Positions 23,797 through 32,113 of a stretch of DNA of 64,000 bases are shown one piece after another; the stretch's first letter is position 1; each line of letters opens with the position of its first letter. Source of the DNA: CF-39 sp035651155. Lineage in GTDB: Bacteria > Chloroflexota > Limnocylindria > P2-11E. Where the stretch lies: the NCBI GenBank assembly GCA_035651155.1, contig DASRGG010000016.1, positions 62,001 to 126,000 of the forward strand. The letters are read 5' to 3'. Below the pieces are notes generated by a model. It worked only from the letters and a program-made list of their open reading frames with translations, did no database searches and had not been told where the DNA came from. The position numbers and the translations under genes are program-made.

Positions 23797-25673
23797 CCGG
23801 CTGGGGCGAGCCGCGGAAGGAGCGCGTCGAGCAGCGCATCCGCGTCGAGCCTGACGGCACGGTCGTCGCGCTGTCGGGGAAGGTCGAATTCGGTCAGGGC
23901 ATCCGCACCGCGTTCGCGCAGCTCGTCGCCGACGAGATGGCGGTCCCGATCGAGCGCGTGCGCGTCGTCCTCGGCGACACCGCGCAGGTGCCGTGGGACA
24001 TGGGCACGTTCGGGAGCCGCTCGGTCGCGCAGGAAGCCCCGGCGCTGCGACGCGCGGCGGCGTTCGCGCGCGAGCTGCTCGAGCGCGGAGCGCCGGTCGC
24101 GGGCGAGGTCCCCGACGACGTCCGGCTGCGGCCCGCGGCGGAGCGGCGCTACGTGGGCCAGCCGATGCCGCGCCTCGAGGCGCGCGACATCGTCACCGGG
24201 GAGGCCACCTACGTCGCCGACGTGCGTCTGCCGGACATGGCGCACGGGGTGATCGTCCGGCCGCCGGCGCGCGGCGCGACGGTGCGCGCGGTAGACGATG
24301 CCGCCGCGAAAGCCATGCCCGGCGTCCTGGCGGTGGTGCGCGACGGCGACGTGGTCGGCGTCGTCGCGGAGCGCGACGACCAGGCGCGGGCCGCGGCCGA
24401 CGCGCTCGACGTCGCATGGAGCATGCCGGCGCGGACGGAAGGCGAGACCCTCGAGGTCGCGATGCGCGACGACGGCGGCGTCGACGACGCCGTGGCGCGC
24501 GCCGCGGTGCTGCTCGAGGCCGAGTACACCCTGCCGCCCATCTCCAACGCCCCCATCGGACCGAGCGCGGCGGTCGCGGACGTGCGCGCGGATGGCGCCA
24601 CCGTCTACGCGGGCACGCAGCGTCCGTTCGGCCTGCGCGAGCAGCTCGCCGCGGCGATCGGTCTCGACGAAGAGCGCGTGCGCGTGCTCCCGCAGATGCC
24701 GAGCGGGACGTACGGCCGGAACTCGAGCGCGGATGCGCCGATCGAAGCGGCCATCCTCTCGAAGCACGCGAAGCGGCCGGTCCACGTCCAGTGGACGCGG
24801 GCGGAGGAGTTCGCGTACGCGCCCACGCGACCGGAGGCCTACCTGCGGATCGGCGCGGCGCTCGATGGCGCCGGGCGCATCGCGGCCTGGCGCTACGACG
24901 AGCACACCAACGTCCACACCGGCGGCGGGCTCGACGCGCGGCTGGCCCCGATGACCTCCGGGCGGAACGCGATCCCGCCGTATCGCATCCCGAAGGCGCG
25001 CGTGACGCTGTACGTCGAGCCGACGCCTCTGCGCACCGCGTCGTTCCGCTCGCTCGCGGCCGCGGAGAACGTCTTCGCCATCGAGACCTTCATGGACGAT
25101 CTGGCGCGCCTGGCGAAGCAGGACCCGCTCGCCTTCCGGCTGGCGCACGTCGACGATCCCCGTCTCCGCGCCGTGTTCGAGCGCGTCGCGCGGACGAGCG
25201 GCTGGGGACGGAAGACGGAGCCGCGCCGCGGGCTCGGGATCGCCGGCACGATCTATCACGGCACGTACATCGCCGAGGTCGCCGAGGTCGAGGTCGACGA
25301 GTCCGGCCGGGTCCGCCTGGTCCGCGTGTGGGCGGCCGTCGATCCCGGGCTCACCCTGAATCCCGACGGCGTGCGGAATCAGACCGAGGGCGGCATCCAG
25401 CAGTCGGCGTCGTGGACGCTGTACGAGGAGATCCGGCATCGCGACGGGCGGATCGTGAACACGGGTTGGGATACCTATCCGATCGCGACGTTCCGGGACG
25501 CGCCCGAGTCGATCGAGGTCGACGTGATGGGGGACCCCACCACGCCGTCCAGCGGCGTCGGCGAGCCCGGCGCGGTCTGCATCTCCGCGGCGATCGGCAA
25601 CGGCGTGTTCGCCGCGACCGGCGTGCGCGTCCGGCAGCTTCCGATGACGCCGGAGCGCGTGCGGGGTCGCTAG
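23793..25673 (+). CDS. Molybdopterin subunit of a molybdenum hydroxylase (IorB-like)
   Basis: A 626-residue large subunit of the xanthine dehydrogenase/aldehyde oxidase family. The order of parts is that of isoquinoline 1-oxidoreductase: an N-terminal molybdopterin piece (GTVVALSGKVEFGQGIRTAF), then the YVGQPMPRLEARDIVTGEATY segment, and at the C-terminus GVGEPGAVCISAAIGNGVF with the catalytic Glu. The substrate-site loop PSGTYGRNSSADAP differs from the CO dehydrogenase motif, so it is not CoxL. It hydroxylates a carbon, often next to a ring nitrogen or an aldehyde. It ends the co-directional run that starts with the LacI gene; a convergent amidohydrolase follows 52 nt later. Confidence 0.88.
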   Translation: MTGWGEPRKERVEQRIRVEPDGTVVALSGKVEFGQGIRTAFAQLVADEMAVPIERVRVVLGDTAQVPWDMGTFGSRSVAQEAPALRRAAAFARELLERGAPVAGEVPDDVRLRPAAERRYVGQPMPRLEARDIVTGEATYVADVRLPDMAHGVIVRPPARGATVRAVDDAAAKAMPGVLAVVRDGDVVGVVAERDDQARAAADALDVAWSMPARTEGETLEVAMRDDGGVDDAVARAAVLLEAEYTLPPISNAPIGPSAAVADVRADGATVYAGTQRPFGLREQLAAAIGLDEERVRVLPQMPSGTYGRNSSADAPIEAAILSKHAKRPVHVQWTRAEEFAYAPTRPEAYLRIGAALDGAGRIAAWRYDEHTNVHTGGGLDARLAPMTSGRNAIPPYRIPKARVTLYVEPTPLRTASFRSLAAAENVFAIETFMDDLARLAKQDPLAFRLAHVDDPRLRAVFERVARTSGWGRKTEPRRGLGIAGTIYHGTYIAEVAEVEVDESGRVRLVRVWAAVDPGLTLNPDGVRNQTEGGIQQSASWTLYEEIRHRDGRIVNTGWDTYPIATFRDAPESIEVDVMGDPTTPSSGVGEPGAVCISAAIGNGVFAATGVRVRQLPMTPERVRGR

Positions 25674-25724
25674 GCCAGCACCTCGCGCATCGCCGCGCCG
25701 AGGCAACGCGCGGATCGAGCGGCA

Positions 25725-27345
25725 TCAGCGGCCCCGCCGCGCGCCGCGTCCGCGGACGACGCGTCCGGGCCGCGCGTCGGTGTGCTCCCCGTCGACGAGG
25801 ACGGGCGTGCCGTTCACGAGCACGTGCCGCATGCCGGTCGCGTACCGGTGCGGCCGTTCGTACGTCGCGCGGTCGGCGATCGTCGCGGGATCGAAGACGG
25901 CGATGTCGGCGAACGACCCGGGCGCGAGCGAGCCACGATCCGCGAGTTTCAGGTTCGCCGCCGGGAACGAGGTCATGCGCCGGATCGCGTCCTCGAGCGT
26001 CGTGGCGCGCTCGTCGCGTACGAATCGGCCGAGGACGCGCGCGAAGGTCCCGTACGCGCGCGGATGCGGCTGCGACTTGAGGAAAACGCCCTCAGGCGCG
26101 ATCGAGCCCGCGTCGGACCCGAAGCTCATCCACGGCAGCGCGACCTCGCGCCGCAGGTTCTCCTGCGATCCCATGAACACGATCATGCCGACGCGGCTCT
26201 CGTCCTCCGCGACGAGGTCCATCGCGACGTCGCGCGGATCGCCGCCGCGCTCGCCCGCGATCTCGGCGAGCGTCTTCCCGGTGAGCGGCTTGAGCCGCTC
26301 GCTCTTGAAGGACGCGAGCAGGATACCCTCGGGTCCCCCGGCCGCCTCGTAGAGATTCTCCCACGAGGACGCCGGACGCGACATCTCCTCCCGGATGCGC
26401 GCGCGCCGTCGCGTCGCGAAGCCGCGCGCGCAGCGCCTCGGGTCCGCCGTCGTGCGCCCACGGCGGGAAGCACGCGTCCAGCCCGGTCGCGCCGGCCTCG
26501 TACGGGTACATGTCCGCCGTGATCGCGAGGCCCTCGCGCCTGGCGCTCTCGACCCGCTGGATCGCGCCGTCGAGCTTCGGCCAGTTGCTCCGGCCGGCCT
26601 GCTTCAGGTGATAGATCTCGGCGCCGACGCGCGCGCGCCGCGCGATCTCGATGAGCTCGTCGATCGCCTCGAGCAGGCGCCCGCCCTCGCTGCGCAGATG
26701 CGAGATGTACATGCCGCCGTAGGGCGCGGCGGCCTCGCACAAGGCGACGAGCTCGTCGGTCGTCGCGTACGCCGCCGGCGCGTAGATCAGGGACGAGCCG
26801 ACGCCGAGGGCGCCGTCGCGCATCGCCCGGTCGACGAGCGCGCGCATGCGCCCGAGCTCGTCGGCCGACGGCGGCCGGTCGTCGCTCGCGATCTCGTGCA
26901 TGCGCAGCGTCGTCGCGCCGACGAACGAGGCGATGTTGGTGGAGATGCCGCGCGCGACGAGCGTCTCGAGCGCCTCGTCGAGCGTCGTCCACGTGATGTG
27001 GTACTTGATGTCGCCCTGCTGCTCGGTCCGCTCCCGTTTCATCCGCTCGTTCAGCGGACCGAGGGACCAGCCCTCGCCGAAGACCTCCAGCGTGACGCCC
27101 TGGCGGATGTCGGACTGCGAGCGTCCGTCGGCGAAGAGCGTGTCGGTCGCCCAGGAGAGCATGTTGATGAATCCGGGCGCGACCGCGAGCCCGGCCGCGT
27201 CGAGCTCGCGCGCGCCGCGCGCCTGCACGGCGCCGACCGCGGCGATGCGGTCGCTGGCGACGGCCACGTCGCCGCGCGCCGGCGGTGCGCCGCTGCCGTC
27301 GTACAGGGTCCCGCCGCGGATGACGAGATCGTGGACGGGAGGCAC
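25725..27345 (-). pseudogene. Frameshifted D-aminoacylase-type amidohydrolase
   Basis: Two frames join into one amidohydrolase of about 539 residues. The N-terminal frame (27345 down to about 26407) reads VIRGGTLYDGSG and PGFINMLSWATDTLF; the C-terminal frame (about 26395 down to 25725) reads ENLYEAAGGPEGILLASFKS, GSDAGSI and GSFADIAVFDP. The break is a one-base excess in a CG run (26396-26407); removing one base restores RARIREEMSRPASSWENL. In this branch of the N-acyl-D-amino-acid deacylase family the usual HxH/HxD metal motif after PGF is NMLSW, so the metal site differs from classical D-aminoacylase. It could be a true pseudogene or an assembly error. The start is GTG, 8 nt from the divergent gene. 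Confidence 0.75.
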
Positions 27346-27353
27346 GAGCGCCG

Positions 27354-27983
27354 ATGGTAGGTCAGACTGCGCGCATGTTCGGCATGACGCGTGACGAGAT
27401 CGCCGCGCTGCGCGCGCTGCGCACGCCAGAGAAGGTGCAGGCGTATCTCGACGGCCTCACGTACAACCTCGAGCGCGGCGGCGAGACGCTGCGCTCGCCG
27501 CGGCGTGTGATCCGCGATCGCACCGCACACTGCGCGGAGGGCGCCTTCTTCGCGGCGGCGGCGTTCCGCGTGAACGGCCGGCCGCCGCTCATCGTGGATC
27601 TCGAGTCGGTCCGCGACGACGACCACGTCATCGCCGTGTACCGCGACGCGGGACTCTGGGGCGCGGTCGCGACGTCGAAGTTCGCCGGACTCCGCTTCCG
27701 TGCCCCGGTCTACAGGACCGTTCGCGAGCTGGTGATGAGCTACTTCGAGGACTACTACAACTGGGACGGGGAGCGCACGCTCCGGGCCTTCTCACGGCCG
27801 ATCTCGCTCGCGCGCTTCGACCGCATCGCGTGGATGACGGCGGAGCAGGACCTCTGGCCCATCGTGAAGTACCTCGCCGTCGCGCCGCACGCGCGGTTGA
27901 TCCCGCCGACCGTCGCCCGGCGTCTGCCGAAGCTCGACAAGCGTTCGTACGACTCGGGCATCTTTGGTGCGCCCGGCCACTGA
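27354..27983 (+). CDS. Conserved protein with transglutaminase-like Cys/His motifs
   Basis: A 209-residue soluble protein that I recognise only as a conserved family of unknown role. IRDRTAHCAEGAFFAAAAF near residues 49-67 followed by DDDHVIAVYRDAGLWGAVATSK near residues 83-105 gives a Cys and a His spaced as in transglutaminase-like cysteine hydrolases. RELVMSYFEDYYNWDG follows. No signal peptide. Starts at 27375 (MFGMTRDE) or 27384 are also possible; the chosen ATG leaves only 8 nt to the divergent amidohydrolase start. It is followed by a small membrane-protein gene 49 nt downstream. Confidence 0.65.
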   Translation: MVGQTARMFGMTRDEIAALRALRTPEKVQAYLDGLTYNLERGGETLRSPRRVIRDRTAHCAEGAFFAAAAFRVNGRPPLIVDLESVRDDDHVIAVYRDAGLWGAVATSKFAGLRFRAPVYRTVRELVMSYFEDYYNWDGERTLRAFSRPISLARFDRIAWMTAEQDLWPIVKYLAVAPHARLIPPTVARRLPKLDKRSYDSGIFGAPGH

Positions 27984-28032
27984 AATCTGCTAGCGTCCCA
28001 GCCAGTCACAGAGGAAACGCGGAGGGGAGCCG

Positions 28033-28593
28033 GTGCTGCGCACCGTCGCGGCCGTCGAGCAACGTCCCTGGCTGTTGCTCGCGCTCGTCTTCGTCACGAC
28101 GGCGTTCTTCGGCTTCGCCGTCCAGGCCCTGGGGAACGTGTATCTCAACTGGCGAGGAGATCCGATCGTCCACGAGTACCGGGCCACGCTCTCGTACACG
28201 TCGGCCATCGTCGGCGACGGCGTCTTGATCCCGCTGGTCAACGTGTTCATGACGAGCCAGCTCGCCGTCTGGCGCCGCCGGCCGCGGCTCAGCGAGGTCG
28301 GGCTCTCGGTCCTCGCCGGCGGGCTCGTGACGGGCGGCGTCCATCTCTATCAGGCGGTGAACGGCCTGCGGAACTGGGCGATGCCCGTGCCCTTCGAGTG
28401 GACGCCGATCGGCTACTACCACGCGGCGTTCATGTGGACGGAGATCTCATGCGTGCTGTTCTTCTGGGGACAGGTGGGGCTCGTCGCGCACGAGGACCCG
28501 CGTGCGGCGATCTCGCATCGCGTCGCGTTCGCGTTCCTCGCCGGCGCGCTGTTCCTGCGGCTGCTCTTCGCCGACTACGGCTACATCAAGTAG
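28033..28593 (+). CDS. Hypothetical membrane protein with about five helices
   Basis: A 186-residue protein with hydrophobic segments near residues 13-35, 58-78, 90-112, 125-148 and 160-180 and short polar loops. I do not recognise a family. An aromatic, His-rich stretch (FEWTPIGYYHAAFMWTEISCVLFFWGQ) lies in the fourth helix. The start is GTG with a clear ribosome site ggagggga (28021-28028). Its stop is directly adjacent to the stop of the convergent glcD-like gene, with no bases between. Function unknown. Confidence 0.7.
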   Translation: MLRTVAAVEQRPWLLLALVFVTTAFFGFAVQALGNVYLNWRGDPIVHEYRATLSYTSAIVGDGVLIPLVNVFMTSQLAVWRRRPRLSEVGLSVLAGGLVTGGVHLYQAVNGLRNWAMPVPFEWTPIGYYHAAFMWTEISCVLFFWGQVGLVAHEDPRAAISHRVAFAFLAGALFLRLLFADYGYIK

Positions 28594-30006
28594 TCAGTCC
28601 CCGTACAGCTTCCCCGGGTTGAGGATGCCCTTCGGATCCATGACGGTCTTGATGCGCTTCATCACGTCGAGCGCGTCGCCGTGCTCCGCGCGCATGTAGC
28701 GCGCGCGTACCGCGCCGGTGCCGTGCTCGCCGGTGACCGTGCCGCCGACCTCGATGGCGAGCCGGTGCAGCCGGTCGGCGAGCTCATCGGCACGTCGCAC
28801 CTCGTCGGCGTCGTCGGGATCGATGAGGATCGCCGAATGGACGTTGCCGTCGCCGAAGTGCCCGTAGAAGATCACGCCGACGCGCAGCTCCGCGCCGATC
28901 TCGCGCGCGCGGCGGATGGTCTCGGGGATCTTCGTGAGCGGCACGGCGAGATCCTCGCCGGCGAAGATGCGGTGCTTGCCCGGATGCGCGAGCGCCGACG
29001 CGGCCGCCATGCCGCTCCGCGCGGCCCAGAGCTTGGCGACGGCGGCCTCGTCATCGGCGACGCGCGTCACCGACGCGCGGCGTCTCACGATCTCGTCGAC
29101 GTAGCGGATCGAGGCGCCGAGGCCCTCGGCGGTGCCCTCGACCTCGATGAAGAGGACCGCCTCGCCCTCGGGAAGGCCGAGGTCGGGCTTCCATCTCTGC
29201 AGCGCGGTGACCGCGCTCGTATCGAGGAGCTCCGCCGTCGACGGCAGCACGCCGGCCGCGAAGAGGTCGTCGAGCGAGCGCACGGTGTCCTCGAGCGCGG
29301 CGTAGCCCGCGAGCACGACCGCGCGCGCCGGCGGCCGGGGCTGCACCCGGAGGCGCAGCGTGGTGATGATCCCGAGCGTCCCCTCCGAACCGACGAACAG
29401 CTTCGTGAGATCGATGCCGCTCGAGCTCTTGAGGGCCTTGGAGCGCGCGCCGCCGGTCCAGATCACGGAGCCGTCCGCGAGCACGACCTCCGCGCCGAGG
29501 ACGTAGGCCGACGTCGTTCCCCAGCGGACCGCGTGCGGCCCGCTCGCGTTGTTCGCGGCCATGCCGCCGAGCGTGCAGGCGCGACCGCTGCCGGGATCGG
29601 GCGGGAAGAAGAGGCCGTGCGGCCGCAGCGCCTCCTGGAAGTCGTTGAACACGAGACCGGGGCGGACGACCGCCTGCAGGTTCGCGCGGTCGATCTCGAG
29701 CACCTCGCGCATGCGCGCGAACGAGACGACGATGCCTCCATTCGCCGCCACCGCGCCGCCGGTCTGCCCGGTCCCGGCGCCGCGCGCGATCACCGGCGTA
29801 CCGGTCGCGTCGGCGAAGCGCACCACCGCCGCGACGTGCTCGGTCGTCCGCGGCACGACGACGACGTCCGGCAGCCGCTGCCGGCGGAGGGACCAGAACG
29901 ACGCGTCGTACGCGTAGGGGAGGAGCGTCGCGGGGTCGTCGATGACCGCGTCCGCGGGAAGGATCGACCGCAGCCGCTCCGCGAGGGTCGTCGTGAGGGC
30001 GGTCAT
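28594..30006 (-). CDS. glcD: FAD-linked oxidase, glycolate oxidase GlcD-like
   Basis: A 470-residue FAD-dependent 2-hydroxyacid oxidase subunit. The FAD-binding domain shows PDVVVVPRTTEHVAAVVRFA and PVIARGAGTGQTGGAV (near residues 40-75), GSGRACTLGGMAANNASGPHAV, and the C-terminal cap ends with HFGDGNVHSAIL and GEHGTGAVRARYM. It oxidises glycolate or D-lactate and passes electrons to an iron-sulfur partner, here encoded divergently. The ATG at 30006 shares the palindrome CATG with the start of that partner. A second ATG at 30027 (MKLGYGRM) directly follows a strong aggaggtgat and would overlap the divergent gene by 23 nt. Confidence 0.87.
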   Translation of the reverse strand: MTALTTTLAERLRSILPADAVIDDPATLLPYAYDASFWSLRRQRLPDVVVVPRTTEHVAAVVRFADATGTPVIARGAGTGQTGGAVAANGGIVVSFARMREVLEIDRANLQAVVRPGLVFNDFQEALRPHGLFFPPDPGSGRACTLGGMAANNASGPHAVRWGTTSAYVLGAEVVLADGSVIWTGGARSKALKSSSGIDLTKLFVGSEGTLGIITTLRLRVQPRPPARAVVLAGYAALEDTVRSLDDLFAAGVLPSTAELLDTSAVTALQRWKPDLGLPEGEAVLFIEVEGTAEGLGASIRYVDEIVRRRASVTRVADDEAAVAKLWAARSGMAAASALAHPGKHRIFAGEDLAVPLTKIPETIRRAREIGAELRVGVIFYGHFGDGNVHSAILIDPDDADEVRRADELADRLHRLAIEVGGTVTGEHGTGAVRARYMRAEHGDALDVMKRIKTVMDPKGILNPGKLYGD

Positions 30007-31270
30007 GCGACCGTATCCTAGTTTCATCACCTCCTCAGCGAGCTCCGTCGCACCCGCGCACGTCCGCCACGAGGATCTCGCGACATGCATCTCGTGCGGG
30101 CTCTGCCTGAATGACTGCCCGACGTATCGTGTGCTCGGCGAGGAAGCCGATTCGCCGCGCGGCCGCATCCAGCTCATCCGCGCGCTCGTGGCCACGGACG
30201 CGCCGCCCGAGGACCGCGTCGTCGGTCATCTCGAGGCATGTCTGGTCTGCCGCGCGTGCGAGACCGCGTGTCCCTCGGGCGTCCCGTTCGGCCGGATCAT
30301 GGAGGGCGCGCGCGAGGTCGTGCGCGAGCGGCGCCCGCTGCGCGGACCCGCGGGCGCGCTGCGCCGCATGGGCCTCGGCACGATCGCGAACGCCGGGCGC
30401 CTCTCGCGGATCGCGTGGCTCACGGACCTGTACGCGCGGAGCCCGCTGCGCGCCGTCGTCGCGCGCGCCGCGCCACGGGCGCTCGCGTGGGCGTCGTCGC
30501 TCGCGCCGAAGCGCGAAGGCGCCCCGTTCGCGCTCGCGGAGCGCGCGGACGCGGACACCTGCCTCTTCGCCGGATGCGTCATGCGGCAGGCCTTCGGCGA
30601 GAGCGGGCGCGCCACGGTGCGCGTGCTCGAGAAGAGCGGACGCCGCGTCTCGGCGCCGGGCGAGCAGGTCTGCTGCGGCGCGCTCCACGCGCACGCCGGC
30701 GACGGCGACGGCGCGCGCGAGCTGGCGCGCCTCAACATCGACGCGTTTTCCGGATCGGATGCGCCGATCGTCGTCAACGCGGCGGGCTGCGGCGCGCATC
30801 TCAAGGCGTACGGCGAGCTCCTCGTGGACGATCCCGCGTGGCGCGATCGCGCCCGCGCGTTCTCGCGCCGCGTCCGCGACGCCAGCGAAGTCGCCGTGCC
30901 GATCGCCCGGCGCGCTCCTCGTCCGCTCCGCGTCGTCTATCAGGATGCCTGCCATCTCGCACACGGTCAGCGGATCCGCACGCGGCCGCGCGCGCTGCTG
31001 CGCGCGGTCGACGGAGTGACGCTCGTCGAGATCGAGGACGCCGAGCGCTGCTGCGGGAGCGCCGGCATCTACAACCTGACGCAGCCCGCGATATCGGCCG
31101 AGCTCCAGCGTCAGAAGGTCGAGCGCATCCTCGCGGCGCGCCCGGATGTGGTCGTGAGCGCCAATCCCGGCTGCATGCTGCAGATCGCGGCGGGCCTCGC
31201 CGCGGCCGGTTCGCGCGTCCCGGTGGTGCATCTCATGCGGTTTTTGGACGATCCGGCGGCGTTCGCCTAG
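30005..31270 (+). CDS. glcF: Iron-sulfur oxidase subunit, glycolate oxidase GlcF-like
   Basis: A 421-residue protein with two [4Fe-4S] ferredoxin motifs at the N-terminus (CISCGLCLNDCPTYR, CLVCRACETACPSGVP) and two CCG-type cysteine-rich domains (EQVCCGALHAHAG and ERCCGSAGIYNL), the layout of GlcF and GlpC-like electron-transfer subunits. It should accept electrons from the GlcD-like flavoprotein encoded on the opposite strand. No glcE gene is adjacent; in several bacteria GlcD and GlcF alone act as a D-lactate or glycolate dehydrogenase. A weak ribosome site gagggcgg precedes the ATG. About 76 nt of GC-rich sequence follows before the next gene. Confidence 0.87.
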   Translation: MRPYPSFITSSASSVAPAHVRHEDLATCISCGLCLNDCPTYRVLGEEADSPRGRIQLIRALVATDAPPEDRVVGHLEACLVCRACETACPSGVPFGRIMEGAREVVRERRPLRGPAGALRRMGLGTIANAGRLSRIAWLTDLYARSPLRAVVARAAPRALAWASSLAPKREGAPFALAERADADTCLFAGCVMRQAFGESGRATVRVLEKSGRRVSAPGEQVCCGALHAHAGDGDGARELARLNIDAFSGSDAPIVVNAAGCGAHLKAYGELLVDDPAWRDRARAFSRRVRDASEVAVPIARRAPRPLRVVYQDACHLAHGQRIRTRPRALLRAVDGVTLVEIEDAERCCGSAGIYNLTQPAISAELQRQKVERILAARPDVVVSANPGCMLQIAAGLAAAGSRVPVVHLMRFLDDPAAFA

Positions 31271-31346
31271 CGGCCGCCACCGGCGGGCAGGCAGGCCGGC
31301 AAAGGCCGGTCGGGCGGCCCGAATTTGTGCGAAAATAGACGGACCG

Positions 31347-31658
31347 ATGAGTGTTTCACGTTCCACCTACCGTCACCGCCTCTCATCCGAAGATGTCCGC
31401 AAGGCCCGGATCCTCATCACCAAGGACGCGTGGAAGCTCTTTCCCAACCCAGGCGAGCGGGTCGCGCTCCGGATCGGCGCGCGCCGCTTCGACGCCGAGA
31501 TCAAGGCCGAGCGGTGCGAGTGCGTGCCGCCCGAGCACGAGCACTACCACCTGATCTGCTCGGCGCTGAAGGGGCAGGCGGGCTTCAAGAGCGGCGCGCT
31601 CGTGGTCATCGCCAAGGACTCGGATGGCGGCTACCGCTTCGTCGAGGAGCGCGGCTAG
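31347..31658 (+). CDS. Small conserved hypothetical protein
   Basis: A 103-residue soluble protein, basic at the N-terminus and rich in beta-strand-like segments (ARILITKDAWKLF, RVALRIGARRFDAEIK, ALVVIAKD). A central CECVPPEHEHYHL stretch has two Cys and three His that could hold a metal, but I know no family for it. The leader upstream holds GC-rich inverted repeats followed by an AT-richer patch (gaatttgtgcgaaaatag, 31320-31337), possibly its promoter. Function unknown. Confidence 0.6.
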   Translation: MSVSRSTYRHRLSSEDVRKARILITKDAWKLFPNPGERVALRIGARRFDAEIKAERCECVPPEHEHYHLICSALKGQAGFKSGALVVIAKDSDGGYRFVEERG

Positions 31659-31701
31659 CGCCGTTTCCCCGGAGCGTCGCCGCCCCGGTAAACTTCATCC
31701 G

Positions 31702-32109
31702 ATGCCAGGCCCTTCGTACATCCTGATCCACGTGTTCGGCACCGTGCGTGACGAGCTCGATCGCGAAGACAAGGGCAAGCGCACGTACTCCGCCTGGCTC
31801 CGCGAGTACGTCGCCGAGCAGCCGCAGCGCCTCACCGAGATCGCGCGGCTCCTCGACCTGCTGTCCGAGAACGGATGGCGCCAGGCCGGCTCGCCGTACG
31901 ACTGCGACGTCATGCTCCAGCGCGACGTGACGCGGGCGTCCGCCGAGGAGGAGCTGCGCCGCGCCGAGATCTGGGACCGGCTGGTGCGCATCGCGTCGCC
32001 CGACGACGAGGGACACGTCGTCTGGCACGAGCACCCCGAAGGACGTCCCGCCGGACCGCGGCGCCGGCGTAGGGTCCGCAGACCGCCGACGCGCGAGCAG
32101 GGAAGCTAG
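31702..32109 (+). CDS. Small hypothetical protein
   Basis: A 135-residue protein predicted mainly helical in the middle (SAWLREYVAEQPQRLTEIARLLDLLSENG, EEELRRAEIWDRLV) with an Arg/Pro-rich tail (GPRRRRRVRRPPTRE) that could contact nucleic acid or be disordered. No recognised domain. The ATG at 31702 was chosen because upstream codons are not protein-like. It ends 4 nt before the adenosine-deaminase-like gene, suggesting co-transcription. Function unknown. Confidence 0.55.
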   Translation: MPGPSYILIHVFGTVRDELDREDKGKRTYSAWLREYVAEQPQRLTEIARLLDLLSENGWRQAGSPYDCDVMLQRDVTRASAEEELRRAEIWDRLVRIASPDDEGHVVWHEHPEGRPAGPRRRRRVRRPPTREQGS

Positions 32110-32113
32110 CTAG

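Noticed and set aside
23335..25673. Aerobic CO dehydrogenase (coxSL)
   Set aside because: No FAD subunit gene is present, the substrate loop lacks the CoxL active-site motif, and the domain order is that of IorB-type enzymes.
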